Source: Halobacteriovoraceae bacterium (lineage in GTDB: Bacteria > Bdellovibrionota > Bacteriovoracia > Bacteriovoracales > Bacteriovoracaceae). Taken from it: DNA of 64,000 nt. Location: positions 248,001 through 312,000 of the forward strand of contig JACKAK010000001.1 of NCBI GenBank assembly GCA_020635115.1, given 5' to 3'. The notes under the pieces are model-generated. The model did not search any database and was not told the DNA's origin. It saw nothing but the letters and a program-made list of their open reading frames with translations. The translations under genes were made by a program, and so were the position numbers. Each line of letters starts with the position of its first letter. Positions within the stretch are counted from its first letter, which is position 1. Positions 1 to 8,764 of the stretch are shown here, in pieces.

Positions 1-824
1 GTTGAAGAGCTTTCTAAGACTTGTTCAATTCTTATTTTCTCAATGAATTCAATCTTTCTAGTAATTGTATTAAAAAACTGATTCAAAATAGAAAAATATA
101 TTTGTCCCTTTTTTTTCAATTCACTTAGAAAGTTTTCAATTGCAACCAGTTCCTTATCCCATCCGGTGAAACTTTCAGTTGTCAAATGTCTAACAATTAC
201 TGTTTTATTAAGAATTAATAGTTGTTTGAGAGTTGACATTGTCTTCTTTGCAAAACCACTTGGTAATCCATGAAACTTCTCACATTCAATCGTAATCGCT
301 TTAAAGTCTGGCACAAAGATGTCTACACAATCTTTAAGTTGTTCAATTTGTTCCGAAGATAATATACCTGAAAATTTATAGACAATTTTTCTTTCAGGAT
401 TGATCATTTTTATCCTTTTGCAAGTGATGGCAACTGATTGGTTATATGTTGAAATGACAAACTCAACGGGAATATCCTTTTCTAGTTTATAGGCAACGAA
501 TTCTACTAATTTTTGAATTAATACTTGCTTTTTAGGAGTAGAATCATAGAAATCATTTTGATAACAAAAATGGCATTTAAATGGGCAGCCATGTACATAA
601 AAAGCAAAAACACCTTTTTTATTATCTATAATTTCCTCTTCCCCAAAAAGCATTCCAAATTGAGTTAAGTATATATAATTAAGATCAGCAGGCTTATTAT
701 CTCTATAATCTTCCACACACAGAAGATCTTCTAGAAGATGTTTTTTCCAATGATCAGTTACAACGGACTGTCCATTTGCAGCGAAAAAAACTTGTGAATA
801 TCGTTTAGGATATTTAGTCTGCAC
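1..824 (-). CDS. radical SAM activase-like protein, partial (runs off left edge)
   Basis: At least 274 residues are visible; the C-terminus lies outside the window. The radical SAM cluster motif HGCPFKCHFC (C80, C84, C87; CX3CX2C) follows a short N-terminal stretch. Residues around 155-195 resemble the pyruvate formate-lyase activase group, with a DFKAITIECEKFHGLP segment in place of its DLK...H...TG. I chose the GTG start at 824 because GAGGAA lies 4 nt upstream and the start overlaps the previous stop by 11 nt, which implies translational coupling. It is the last visible gene of the contractile-tail/AAA operon. The substrate is unknown: it could activate a glycyl-radical enzyme or modify a protein. 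The family call is firm; the role is not. Confidence 0.85.
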   Translation of the reverse strand, partial: MQTKYPKRYSQVFFAANGQSVVTDHWKKHLLEDLLCVEDYRDNKPADLNYIYLTQFGMLFGEEEIIDNKKGVFAFYVHGCPFKCHFCYQNDFYDSTPKKQVLIQKLVEFVAYKLEKDIPVEFVISTYNQSVAITCKRIKMINPERKIVYKFSGILSSEQIEQLKDCVDIFVPDFKAITIECEKFHGLPSGFAKKTMSTLKQLLILNKTVIVRHLTTESFTGWDKELVAIENFLSELKKKGQIYFSILNQFFNTITRKIEFIEKIRIEQVLESSS

Positions 825-1005
825 TATATTCCTCACTCTGAGTGTTTTCTTCATAATAGCTATCTTTGAGTTCTCTTTGCTTAACTTCTCCAAGAGCATT
901 CTCAAGCATCTCTGTCCATTTCTCACATTCATTACCGACGGCATTTTGGACATCCAACTCTACTTTTCCAGTTTTATCTATTTTAATATTTACTTTTTTT
1001 ACCAT
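814..1005 (-). CDS. DUF2997 small protein
   Basis: A 63-residue acidic protein with an N-terminal beta-hairpin pattern (VNIKIDKTGKVELDVQN) followed by a helix containing C27, the usual layout of DUF2997. In cyanobacteria such proteins are found next to DUF1257 (Ycf35) proteins, and here too the gene follows the DUF1257 gene, overlapping it by 7 nt. No catalytic residues are evident. It may be a small partner of the DUF1257 protein or of the radical SAM enzyme downstream. Function is unknown; family recognition is by pattern only. Confidence 0.7.
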   Translation of the reverse strand: MVKKVNIKIDKTGKVELDVQNAVGNECEKWTEMLENALGEVKQRELKDSYYEENTQSEEYSAD

Positions 1006-1391
1006 TGTGCCACCACCAGTTCGATATTTCCCTCTTCGTCTACAACTTCTTCATCTACTTCGTAGCCCTGTTGTTCTAAAGAATCCTTAACCGTAATATA
1101 TGAATACTTTTGTAGCAAAGTTTCTTGAACTTTTTTTGTGTCATATTTCATTTTTTCGAGGAGTTCCCAATCGGCAACCAGTTCATAAGTATTGTCTTCT
1201 TTTAATCTGAGTCCAATATCATATTTAGTTCCGGTTTTAATAAGAAGTTCTACTGAGGTTTTATCTCCAAAAAAATTTTCGATTGTAAGAGAATCGAGAT
1301 CACATACAAAGTCAAAACCCAGCTCTTTTAAGGCCTTCTTAAAAAACTCTAAGTTTTTAATTTGCGTTTTAACTTCCGTAAAATGTGACAT
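999..1391 (-). CDS. DUF1257 (Ycf35-like) protein
   Basis: 130 residues starting MSHFTEVKTQIKNLEFFKKA, which is the characteristic opening of the DUF1257/Ycf35 family (chloroplast and cyanobacterial proteins of unknown function). The body alternates predicted strands and helices around YDIGLRLKEDNTYELVADWE, then ends in an acidic strand. It begins directly where the AAA ATPase stops (adjacent bases) and overlaps the DUF2997 start, so the three are surely co-translated. Role unknown; association with a Ycf46-like ATPase suggests a shared complex, which is inference. Confidence 0.8.
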   Translation of the reverse strand: MSHFTEVKTQIKNLEFFKKALKELGFDFVCDLDSLTIENFFGDKTSVELLIKTGTKYDIGLRLKEDNTYELVADWELLEKMKYDTKKVQETLLQKYSYITVKDSLEQQGYEVDEEVVDEEGNIELVVAQW

Positions 1392-2909
1392 TTAGCCTCC
1401 AAGTTCAACCTGTCTTACGTTAGGTTGTTCACCTTTTTTACTTTCAATACAGTTTGCATCAACTGCACGTTCTTTTCCCCATCGCCTAGTTTCTTCAATT
1501 TTTTCTTTCATAGTTATAGCAATTGGAGTGGTTTTTAATAATGCTTCAGAAAGATCATTCATTCTTAGTTCTCTTTCTTCAAAATAAGCATTATATCTAG
1601 CATCGATAAGAGCTTGTTCAATTTCAGCTCCACTGAATTCTTTAGAGAACTGGCCAAATTGTTCTTGATTAAAATCTTCAATTTGCCATTTTCTTTTTGA
1701 GAGATGAATGTTCAAAATATCAAGTCTATCCTTTTCTTCTGGTAGATCTGCATAGAAAAGTTCATCGAAACGGCCTTTTCTAAGTAATTCAGGAGGTAAA
1801 GACCTCACATCATTTGCCGTAGCAAGAACAAATACAGGTTTTTTCTTTTCTTGCATCCAAGTTAAGAAAGTACCAAAAACTCGAACGGTTGTACCACCGT
1901 CTCCGCCACCACTTGAAGCACCAGATAGACCTTTTTCAATTTCATCGATCCATAAGATACATGGGGAGACACTTTCTGCTGTTAAGAGGGCCTGTCTTAA
2001 GTTCTGTTCACTAGAGCCAACGAGTCCACTAAACACTTTTCCCATATCAAGTCTAAGAAGTGGCATTTTCCAAGCAGCACCAGTACAAAGGGCCGTAAGA
2101 GATTTTCCACAACCAGGGGGACCAACGATTAAAATTCCCTTTGGTGTAGGAAGGTTTAATTCTTTAGCGGCCTGAGAAAATCCACCTTTTCTCGTGGCCA
2201 ACCAATTTTTTAAATAGGCAAGCCCACCAATTTGTCCAAATTTACCCTCAGTTGGGATAAAATCAAGAATTCCTGATTTTTGAACAATCTGGCGTTTTTC
2301 TTGAAGTATTTCATCGATTTTGATTTCACCAAATTTCACAAGTGATTTGGCGAAAATATTTTCAACTTCTTCTTGTGTAAGACCCAAAGCACTTTCGATG
2401 ATATTGCTTTTTTCATCTGCACTTATGCCAAGGGATACACCTAATTCAACAGAGATTTTATCAAAAATTTGAGAGATTTCATCTCTATTGGGAAGAGGGA
2501 TTTCTACGACCGCAAGTTCCTTAGAAAGTTCGTGAGGAACCGTCAAAGTTGGAGAAATAAATACAACATTTTTCTGACATAGTTTTAAGTCACATGCAAG
2601 ATCTCTAAGTTTTCTAATAATAGTAGGATCTTTCATGTAAGGGTGGAAGTCTTTTAATAGGAAGCAGACTTTTCCTTTTTGCTCTACAATAAACTGGAGA
2701 GCTTTTTCGGGATTAGTTATCCCTTCAATTTTTTTGCTATAGGGGTCATAAAACCCTCTTGTTTTAGTCCAAACAAGAAATTGTCCACCACGAGAATGAG
2801 CGATGTTAGAAACCATTGTTTCAACACGAGCTTCTTCAAAGCTTACGCAAAATATCATAGGATATCTTGCTCTTATAAGAATTTCTATGTCTTTTTGTGT
2901 TTCTAACAT
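1392..2909 (-). CDS. Ycf46-like AAA ATPase
   Basis: 505 residues. The N-terminal domain (about 1-215) begins ETQKDIEILIRARYPMIFCV, as in Ycf46-type proteins. The AAA module has Walker A GPPGCGKS (263-270), Walker B ILWIDE (318-323), sensor 1 ATAND (363-367) and the arginine-finger region LLRKGRFDE (375-383). The GDGGTTVRVFGTFLTWMQEK segment (about 336-355) is also typical of Ycf46. All catalytic motifs look intact. The gene sits 17 nt downstream of the tail-tube gene. Extracellular contractile injection systems usually encode an AAA ATPase of the Afp15/Cdc48 type. This one is of a different subfamily, so a remodelling or assembly role is inference. Confidence 0.88.
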   Translation of the reverse strand: MLETQKDIEILIRARYPMIFCVSFEEARVETMVSNIAHSRGGQFLVWTKTRGFYDPYSKKIEGITNPEKALQFIVEQKGKVCFLLKDFHPYMKDPTIIRKLRDLACDLKLCQKNVVFISPTLTVPHELSKELAVVEIPLPNRDEISQIFDKISVELGVSLGISADEKSNIIESALGLTQEEVENIFAKSLVKFGEIKIDEILQEKRQIVQKSGILDFIPTEGKFGQIGGLAYLKNWLATRKGGFSQAAKELNLPTPKGILIVGPPGCGKSLTALCTGAAWKMPLLRLDMGKVFSGLVGSSEQNLRQALLTAESVSPCILWIDEIEKGLSGASSGGGDGGTTVRVFGTFLTWMQEKKKPVFVLATANDVRSLPPELLRKGRFDELFYADLPEEKDRLDILNIHLSKRKWQIEDFNQEQFGQFSKEFSGAEIEQALIDARYNAYFEERELRMNDLSEALLKTTPIAITMKEKIEETRRWGKERAVDANCIESKKGEQPNVRQVELGG

Positions 2910-2926
2910 CCTCTATTCCAATTTGA

Positions 2927-3370
2927 TTAAGCAAGTTCAACAGATTGAACGTCTAAAACGATTCTTTCTGATGCTTCAATGCTTCCTTCAGTTGCATTAC
3001 TTTGTCTTTTTGCAAATTTAGGTGCGATATAATTTGTAGGCCATGTAGCTTGCAAGTTATATCTAATAACCTCTTCATTGCTTTCATTTTTCACAACAAT
3101 CGAAATGTTTTTCTTTAAATCTTCCGTATTTTTTGTTGTGCAGTCCTTAATCCAATTGAAGAAATCTTTGTTACCAGTGAACTCTCTAGAGATTGTTACA
3201 CCTGGGTAATCAACATTTCCTCTTTTGCTGACTTTCTCTTTAGTCTTTTCGTCCGGAGTCTGGAAATTTGGAGTAATGTCAATTCCAATCCCATCTACAG
3301 AAATCGCCCTAAATGCTGGCATACCATCAATTGTCACTTCGAAATTACCTGTTTGTAGTAGATCACTCAT
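2927..3370 (-). CDS. contractile tail tube protein (T4 gp19-like)
   Basis: 147 residues. The pattern is that of contractile tail tube proteins: an N-terminal strand NFEVTIDGMPAFRAISVDG, a charged loop, then the hallmark TISREFTGNKDFFNWIKD followed by a strand IRYNLQATWPTNYIAPKF. Such proteins stack as hexamers to form the inner tube that the sheath drives outward. It lies 22 nt after the sheath gene, with a GGAGG-type ribosome site before ATG. Only one tube gene is visible; phage origin cannot be excluded, but no capsid or replication genes accompany it. Confidence 0.85.
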   Translation of the reverse strand: MSDLLQTGNFEVTIDGMPAFRAISVDGIGIDITPNFQTPDEKTKEKVSKRGNVDYPGVTISREFTGNKDFFNWIKDCTTKNTEDLKKNISIVVKNESNEEVIRYNLQATWPTNYIAPKFAKRQSNATEGSIEASERIVLDVQSVELA

Positions 3371-3392
3371 CTTTTTCCTCCTCTACAATTGT

Positions 3393-4529
3393 TTATTCTT
3401 CTTCAACTTTTTGTTGAATATTTATATTTACAAATTCAGCTGGTTTTACAGGTGCGATACCGATATCAATATTTAGGTTTCCTGTTGCAATAGACTCTTC
3501 TGGGTTATTTGATTTATCACAAATAACATAGAAAGCTTCTTCTGGAGAATCCCCAACAAGAGCACCATTTGTCCATAAAGTCTTAAGAAACGCAGAAATA
3601 TTTCTTTTCAAATTACCCCATAAACTAGCATCGTTTGGCTCAAATACGGCCCATTCTGTTCCATCCTGTAATGTTTCACGAACATTTAAGAAAAGTCGTC
3701 GAATGTTGATATATCTCCATTCAGCATCATCAGAAAGTGTTCTCGCTCCGTACACTCTGATACCTTTGTCACCAAAGTCTCTGATGACATTGATACCTCT
3801 TGGATTTACAACAGCTTGTTCTTCACGAACAAGGCTATATTTAAGGCCATTAACACCTCTAAGAACTTCATTCGCAGGAGCTTTAAAGATTCCTCTTTCA
3901 CTATCAACTCTTGAGTACAGTCCTGCAACAAAACCACTTGGAGGTTGAGAAACATTTTGTTTTTTCTTTGGATCATAAACTTCTAACCATGGGAAATAAC
4001 ATGCTCCATTGTTAGAAGATTTTGGTCGGTACATTTGATCAAGTCCGCTACTTAATTCCTCTTCACAGTCAAGAATAGCAAAACGGTCACCGAGTTTATC
4101 ACAATGATCTAAAATAATATTCTGACATTCTTTACTAGTTATACCAGGAGCACAGACAAGGCTAATATCCTTGATACTATTGAAAACATTTAACCCAGTT
4201 CTGTGGGCCGGACCTTTGTCCTCTCCCATCAATAAAGCAGTAAGATCGTTGTCTGTTTGACCTTCAGTTTTTGCACCAACATTGCATATATACGCCCTTG
4301 AACCACCGTTGGCAAAAAAGCCATAAACCGCATGAGCGAGGTATTCTGAGTCAGCAAAATCCCCAAATACTTTTTCGTATTGTGCCCAGCTTGTAACCAT
4401 TAAAGATTCACTTACGGGCCCTTTTGCTGATTGTCCAATGAAAGCACAAACAGAACTTCCTTTCATTTCCATTGGTTTGTTTCCACTACTTTTGATGTTT
4501 GCGTATACTCCTGGTGCTACGGTACTCAC
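3393..4529 (-). CDS. contractile tail sheath protein
   Basis: 378 residues with the classic sheath organisation. The N-terminus is VAPGVYANIK, with the early segment TSWAQYEKVFGDF. A middle domain holds the APG...C region and RGVNGLKYSLVREEQAVVNP. The C-terminal domain reads RDFGDKGIRVYGARTLS and RYINIRRLFLNVRETL and ends GIAPVKPAEFVNINIQQ. These are strongly conserved in phage and injection-system sheaths. At 378 residues it is on the short side for the family, as many injection-system sheaths are. It starts with GTG overlapping the upstream stop (GTGA). It should polymerise around the tube and contract. Confidence 0.93.
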   Translation of the reverse strand: MSTVAPGVYANIKSSGNKPMEMKGSSVCAFIGQSAKGPVSESLMVTSWAQYEKVFGDFADSEYLAHAVYGFFANGGSRAYICNVGAKTEGQTDNDLTALLMGEDKGPAHRTGLNVFNSIKDISLVCAPGITSKECQNIILDHCDKLGDRFAILDCEEELSSGLDQMYRPKSSNNGACYFPWLEVYDPKKKQNVSQPPSGFVAGLYSRVDSERGIFKAPANEVLRGVNGLKYSLVREEQAVVNPRGINVIRDFGDKGIRVYGARTLSDDAEWRYINIRRLFLNVRETLQDGTEWAVFEPNDASLWGNLKRNISAFLKTLWTNGALVGDSPEEAFYVICDKSNNPEESIATGNLNIDIGIAPVKPAEFVNINIQQKVEEE

Positions 4530-5182
4530 TTAATGTCTCCTGTTTCGGCCTGTTTAGAGGCAAATGTTAAATTTCGCTTTCTTACAATTGATTCTCTCTT
4601 AACAATAGTTCCTGTGGATAATGGTACAAGGACGTCAAGAAAAAATATGGGAGTAAGGTTTTCGCTTAGTTTTTCTGATTTTAATAATTGTTTTGTTTGA
4701 TTTTTTTTCTCTTCAGGGCTTACTAGAAGTTTTAATTGATGATCTTCGAAAGTTAAGAAAGTGTTATCAAAAAAAATACTATAAAGACTTGTTAGGATTT
4801 CTTGTGATGGCCTAGAAAATAGCGCCCCTTCTACTAAAATACTGAAATTTAAGCAATATTCTTCAGGTGATTTTCGAAAAACAACTTCATTCTCACCTTC
4901 GTATGATCTAATCAACTCTCCCTTCTGAAAATTGGGGTGAACTTTGGATAATTCTGTACAGAGTAGATAGAGTTTTTTTCTTTTAATAAGATCATTTGAT
5001 GGGTTCCACCAACTTTTTTTATTCGATTCTTTAACAACTTCGAAAGTGTCTGAATCTTTACTCATAGAAACTTCAACATTTATATTGTAGTCTTGCGATA
5101 ACTGATTAGTTATAAAAATTGCAAGTGAATTTGCAACTTTATCCGTTATCCCATGAATCTTAAGTGGCCCAGTAAAGCTCAT
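4526..5182 (-). CDS. Pvc16/DUF4255-like tail terminator protein
   Basis: 218 residues, first gene of the operon. The fold pattern (helical start ITDKVANSLAIFITNQL, then a strand YLLCTELSKVHPN and a long helix SQEILTSLYSIFF) resembles the DUF4255 domain of Afp16/Pvc16 proteins. Those proteins cap the tube and sheath in extracellular contractile injection systems. Position immediately before the sheath gene, with stop and start overlapping, matches that gene order. Sequence conservation is weak, so this is a probable rather than certain call. An AGGAG ribosome site lies 5-6 nt before ATG. Confidence 0.6.
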   Translation of the reverse strand: MSFTGPLKIHGITDKVANSLAIFITNQLSQDYNINVEVSMSKDSDTFEVVKESNKKSWWNPSNDLIKRKKLYLLCTELSKVHPNFQKGELIRSYEGENEVVFRKSPEEYCLNFSILVEGALFSRPSQEILTSLYSIFFDNTFLTFEDHQLKLLVSPEEKKNQTKQLLKSEKLSENLTPIFFLDVLVPLSTGTIVKRESIVRKRNLTFASKQAETGDIK

Positions 5183-5254
5183 GCTAAGCTCCTATTTCTT
5201 GAATGAATTCACAATCAATTCAAGCTAAAAGTACACATTCTGACCTTTTGACAC

Positions 5255-5282
5255 ATAGTACTCAAATATAAATTTGTTTCAA
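5255..5282 (-). promoter_or_regulatory. candidate promoter of the tail/AAA operon
   Basis: On the minus strand TTGAAA (5277-5282) and TACTAT (5255-5260) are 16 nt apart, about 72 nt upstream of the first ATG at 5182. This is a fair sigma-70-type match. The 313-bp stretch 5183-5495 otherwise shows no convincing gene; it is AT-rich and also has to carry the 3' end of the lipoprotein gene's transcript. Confidence 0.45.
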
Positions 5283-5495
5283 TACTTTTGTAAAAACTTC
5301 ACCACAAATTTCGTTTTTGAAATCAATTTGGTCATATAAACAATTCAGGAATATACATAATATGTTTATGAATATTCTCCCTGTATATAGTTGGACTAAT
5401 CTGTCTAAAATTGAGTCACTTTACAACATCAAATTACAGTTGAAAACGAAACAATTCATATCAATTAAGATGAAGAAAATGTCAGGATATTTAAC

Positions 5496-6431
5496 TTAGA
5501 AATTAAATATTTTTTCACCCTTGTAAAAGATGTAGTTTGAGCCACTAACAGGATCGACATAAACCTTTAAATTTTTCATACAGTTCTTTAGAGCTTTTGC
5601 AATTATTGATACTGTTTTACCTGAAGTAATCAATTTATCCTTATTTTCTTGAAAAGTATTAATCACATAGGTTAACTCATCAATATTTATTTGTTCTAAT
5701 TCTCTTTTAATATAGAGCTCAGTTTTTTTCTCAAGATCACGTTCATCCATATAGTAGTCATCTATTGTTACATATGAAAAGTATCCAGCAAGAGCTCCAA
5801 TGAGGACAGTCCAGGCGCTTTTGCTTCTTATTTTTTTCAATAATTCTTCTTTTATTGTAACATTATTAACAGTACCGCCTCTGGCGAATCTTTCTCTTAA
5901 TACGAGGCCATCAGCTTCTACAGCGCTCTTTTTGAAGTAATATTTCTTAAATAACTTTTCAACGGCCTTATTTGTAACGTATGTAGGAATGAGAGCGGCC
6001 AAGATACTAACACTTATATTTCCCAACATAAATTTGATACTTGCTTTCGGTAAATGGAGTTCTGACGATAAATCATCAAACTGGTACTCAAGCTCAGAAG
6101 AAAAATACTTTGCGACGTCCTCACTCTTAGGCATAAAGTATTCACCTAGAATAGTACAGTTTGAAGAAATGACTTCAACTCTAGGTTCATTACATAATGC
6201 AAAATTGAAGGAATTATCTTTTTCAATCATATAGATTGATGTATTTGATTCATTAGATGTAAAAAGTAATTTCTTATAAGGGTACTCATCATCTTCTGCT
6301 ATTGAGGAAATTTTTCCTTGAACAACTTCTTTTGGTTCAGTATCCTCAATAGTCTTCTCTCTATAAATTTCATCACATGAATTTAGAAATAAAACACTAG
6401 ATATTAAAATTGAAAATAAACCAAAATTCAT
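5496..6431 (-). CDS. lipoprotein with two hydrophobic segments, unknown
   Basis: 311 residues. A type II signal sequence ends in the lipobox LNSC (Cys19). Residues about 150-175 (SVSILAALIPTYVTNK) and about 212-230 (WTVLIGALAGYFSYVTI) are hydrophobic, and the region between is strongly basic and charged. AAGGAG lies 5 nt before ATG. I do not recognise the family. It is transcribed towards the tail operon but separated from it by 313 bp with that operon's promoter, so a functional link is not supported. Confidence 0.7.
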   Translation of the reverse strand: MNFGLFSILISSVLFLNSCDEIYREKTIEDTEPKEVVQGKISSIAEDDEYPYKKLLFTSNESNTSIYMIEKDNSFNFALCNEPRVEVISSNCTILGEYFMPKSEDVAKYFSSELEYQFDDLSSELHLPKASIKFMLGNISVSILAALIPTYVTNKAVEKLFKKYYFKKSAVEADGLVLRERFARGGTVNNVTIKEELLKKIRSKSAWTVLIGALAGYFSYVTIDDYYMDERDLEKKTELYIKRELEQINIDELTYVINTFQENKDKLITSGKTVSIIAKALKNCMKNLKVYVDPVSGSNYIFYKGEKIFNF

Positions 6432-6756
6432 TTCTTCTCCTTATTTTTTACAAAAGCTCAATAACATTTTTGGAATAAAAAGCAATACATTTTATAAAGT
6501 TTACAATGCATTAGAATAAACAATACATATTTAACTGATACTTTTTTTATAGAATTTTATTCTTAAATTCAGCATCTTACAATTTCAAGAGTTGGGTTCA
6601 ATCTCACTTTTTCAAAAATGAAAAAATTGATTCATTTAAAACATCAAAAATTCTACTCATCTTCAAATAAGACATAATGTAAAAGAGTGTAATATTTTTT
6701 ACTCAGGACCAGCATAACGATTTTACTCTCTGAAACTAAACAGGTATTGAGAATTT
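6432..6756. other. 325-bp divergent intergenic region
   Basis: Very AT-rich spacer between the minus-strand lipoprotein and the plus-strand RNA methyltransferase. It must hold both promoters. I see no open reading frame, RNA gene or clear repeat in it, and no promoter good enough to name. Confidence 0.5.
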
Positions 6757-7851
6757 ATGAACTACAATTTTAAAATTGAACATGTTGATCCCTTAGGGCA
6801 AGGGGTTGATAAGCAATATGACAAAATTCACTTTATTCCTCGCACTTTACCTGGAGAAGAAGGAGTCGCAAAACTTTTAAATGAAAGCAAAGGTGTTCGG
6901 TTTCTTGAGGTTTTAGAACTAACCAAAAAATCTGTTTCAAGAATTAATGCAAAGTGTAATCACTATCAACATTGCAGGGGATGTGATTATCTCCATATTG
7001 ATTACACAACTGAGTTAGATTTTAAAAAGAAAACTTTAGTTCGGGAATTTGAGAAAACATCCTTTAAGCTCCCTTTAGTAGAGGTTTTAAGTTCAGAAAA
7101 TAGGGAAATGCATCGCAATAGAATTCAACTCCATTATGATTTGAAGAAAAATGAGCTTGGATATATTGCAAAAGGAAGTAAGAAGTTAGTATCAGTTCCT
7201 AATTGTCTACTGCCAAACGCTGCAATTTCAAGTGAAATCAATAAGTTATATAAGAATGATTCATGGAGAGAAAAAATTGGCCCATCTGCCCCTGCGAGAG
7301 GCCATTTGGTTATCTATCAAAAAGATAATGGGGATGAAGTTAAATTTGCAATAAATCAACCCTATAGCGTTGATGGATTTACCCAAGTACACACAGAACT
7401 TAACCAATCTTTTCTAAAATCAATAGAAACATCAATTAGTACATTTGCACCTCAAAATATCCTTGAGTTATTTGGGGGAGATGGAAATCTCACTCAAAAT
7501 TTGAATTGTCCAGTCACGGTAATAGATTTTTACCTCCATAAAATGAGAAAAGATCATCAAAAATTCATACAATTAGATATCTTTAAAGCTGGCAAAGAGG
7601 ATTTTAAAAAGTTTACAGACTATGATTTTCTGTTGCTTGACCCTCCTAGAAGTGGTTTTTCTGGATTAAGAGACCTTGTTGAGGCCAATAATTTTTCAAC
7701 TATCGTCTATGTCAGTTGTAATCTACAAACTCTATTAAGAGATGTATCAGGGCTAGTTGGCCAATATTTCATTCACAAATTACAATTAATAGACTTTTTT
7801 CCTGGAACAAAACATTTTGAAACTGCCATAATACTTAGAAAGAGTCTTTAA
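6757..7851 (+). CDS. RlmD/RumA-like 23S rRNA uracil-5 methyltransferase
   Basis: 364 residues, class I SAM-dependent. It has an N-terminal TRAM-like strand region, then a 4Fe-4S site C67-x5-C73-x2-C76 (in CNHYQHCRGCDYLH) with a fourth Cys in VPNCLL. The SAM motif is LELFGGDGNLTQNL. The catalytic region is LLLDPPRSGF followed by YVSCNLQTLLRD, whose Cys would be the nucleophile. These features define the RumA/RlmD/TrmA family, which makes m5U in rRNA or tRNA. At 364 residues it is shorter than E. coli RlmD (about 430), so the exact target base cannot be fixed. Confidence 0.85.
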   Translation: MNYNFKIEHVDPLGQGVDKQYDKIHFIPRTLPGEEGVAKLLNESKGVRFLEVLELTKKSVSRINAKCNHYQHCRGCDYLHIDYTTELDFKKKTLVREFEKTSFKLPLVEVLSSENREMHRNRIQLHYDLKKNELGYIAKGSKKLVSVPNCLLPNAAISSEINKLYKNDSWREKIGPSAPARGHLVIYQKDNGDEVKFAINQPYSVDGFTQVHTELNQSFLKSIETSISTFAPQNILELFGGDGNLTQNLNCPVTVIDFYLHKMRKDHQKFIQLDIFKAGKEDFKKFTDYDFLLLDPPRSGFSGLRDLVEANNFSTIVYVSCNLQTLLRDVSGLVGQYFIHKLQLIDFFPGTKHFETAIILRKSL

Positions 7852-7905
7852 AAAATGTTTAAAGATTTGTACACTATCTATGGTTTAAGTACTCAAGGAT
7901 GATCC

Positions 7906-8751
7906 ATGGAAAAACTCTTATTAAAATATTTAAATTCAATATTAGTACTCTCACTTTGTTCGTGTTCTTTATTCACTAGCAGAGAAGCCGAAGTTGCAAA
8001 GCGTAAATCAGAAATTTTCTATACACACGGCACTCAAGCACTAATGGATAAGGAATATACTAAGGCGTTATCCCACCTATTAAATGCTGAAAAATTGGAC
8101 TCAGAGAATGCTGATATTCAAATAAATCTTGCAATGGCGTATTTTTATAAGGATGAGAAGGAAACTGCATTAAAGCATTTAAATAAAGCATTAGAAATTG
8201 AACCGGAAAATCCTGATGCCAGATCAAATGTGGCCTCGATCTATTTCTCTATGGGTCAGTTGGAAAAGTCTAAAAAACTATATAAGGAGGTCCTTAAAGA
8301 TCTCACTTATGAAAGAAATTACAGAGTGTATTATAATTTGGGACTGATATCTCTTAAAGAAAACGATAGAGAAGGTGCAACAGAGAATTTTATGTTAGCA
8401 ATTAAAAGTGAACCGGCATATTGTCCTGCACATTATCAGCTAGGAATAATCAATAAAGAACAGTATAAATATCAGGAAGCACTTGAAAACTTTAATATGG
8501 CCACTGAGGGAATCTGCTCAAATCGTCCTGGGCCATTTTATGAGCAGGCGTTGACACTCATGGAATTGAAACAATTCAGAAAGGCCAGGTCTAAAATGAA
8601 TTATCTCATTCAAAAATTTAATAAATCAGAGTTTGCAAAATATGCCAAAGATAAGTTGAAAACGATTTCTATTCTTGAAAAAAGGGCCGAAAGAATGGAT
8701 AGAATTGAAGAAAATAGTAAGGCCGAAAAAATTATAACTCCAAATTTTTAA
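7906..8751 (+). CDS. TPR lipoprotein (PilF/PilW-like)
   Basis: 281 residues. The signal peptide ends with a lipobox (LCSC at about residue 20). Five or so tetratricopeptide repeats follow, for example YTHGTQALMDKEYTKALSHL, ADIQINLAMAYFYKDEKETA and PDARSNVASIYFSMGQLEKS. Short TPR lipoproteins of this layout include the PilF/PilW/Tgl pilotins needed for type IV pilus secretin assembly. The gene is 13 nt upstream of a RodZ-like gene, a pairing seen near pilus and cell-shape genes. The pilotin role is an inference; a general scaffolding lipoprotein is the alternative. Confidence 0.75.
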   Translation: MEKLLLKYLNSILVLSLCSCSLFTSREAEVAKRKSEIFYTHGTQALMDKEYTKALSHLLNAEKLDSENADIQINLAMAYFYKDEKETALKHLNKALEIEPENPDARSNVASIYFSMGQLEKSKKLYKEVLKDLTYERNYRVYYNLGLISLKENDREGATENFMLAIKSEPAYCPAHYQLGIINKEQYKYQEALENFNMATEGICSNRPGPFYEQALTLMELKQFRKARSKMNYLIQKFNKSEFAKYAKDKLKTISILEKRAERMDRIEENSKAEKIITPNF

Positions 8752-8764
8752 TTACCGAGGAATT

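Noticed and set aside
1392..5182. Remnant prophage explanation for the sheath and tube genes
   Set aside because: No capsid, terminase, integrase, lysis or replication gene is visible, and the tail genes run without a gap into the AAA/DUF1257/DUF2997 set. Not excluded, since the left side is outside the window.
5317..5499. 60-codon plus-strand open frame in the spacer before the lipoprotein gene
   Set aside because: No ribosome site, biased composition typical of AT-rich non-coding sequence, and it covers the promoter region of the minus-strand operon.
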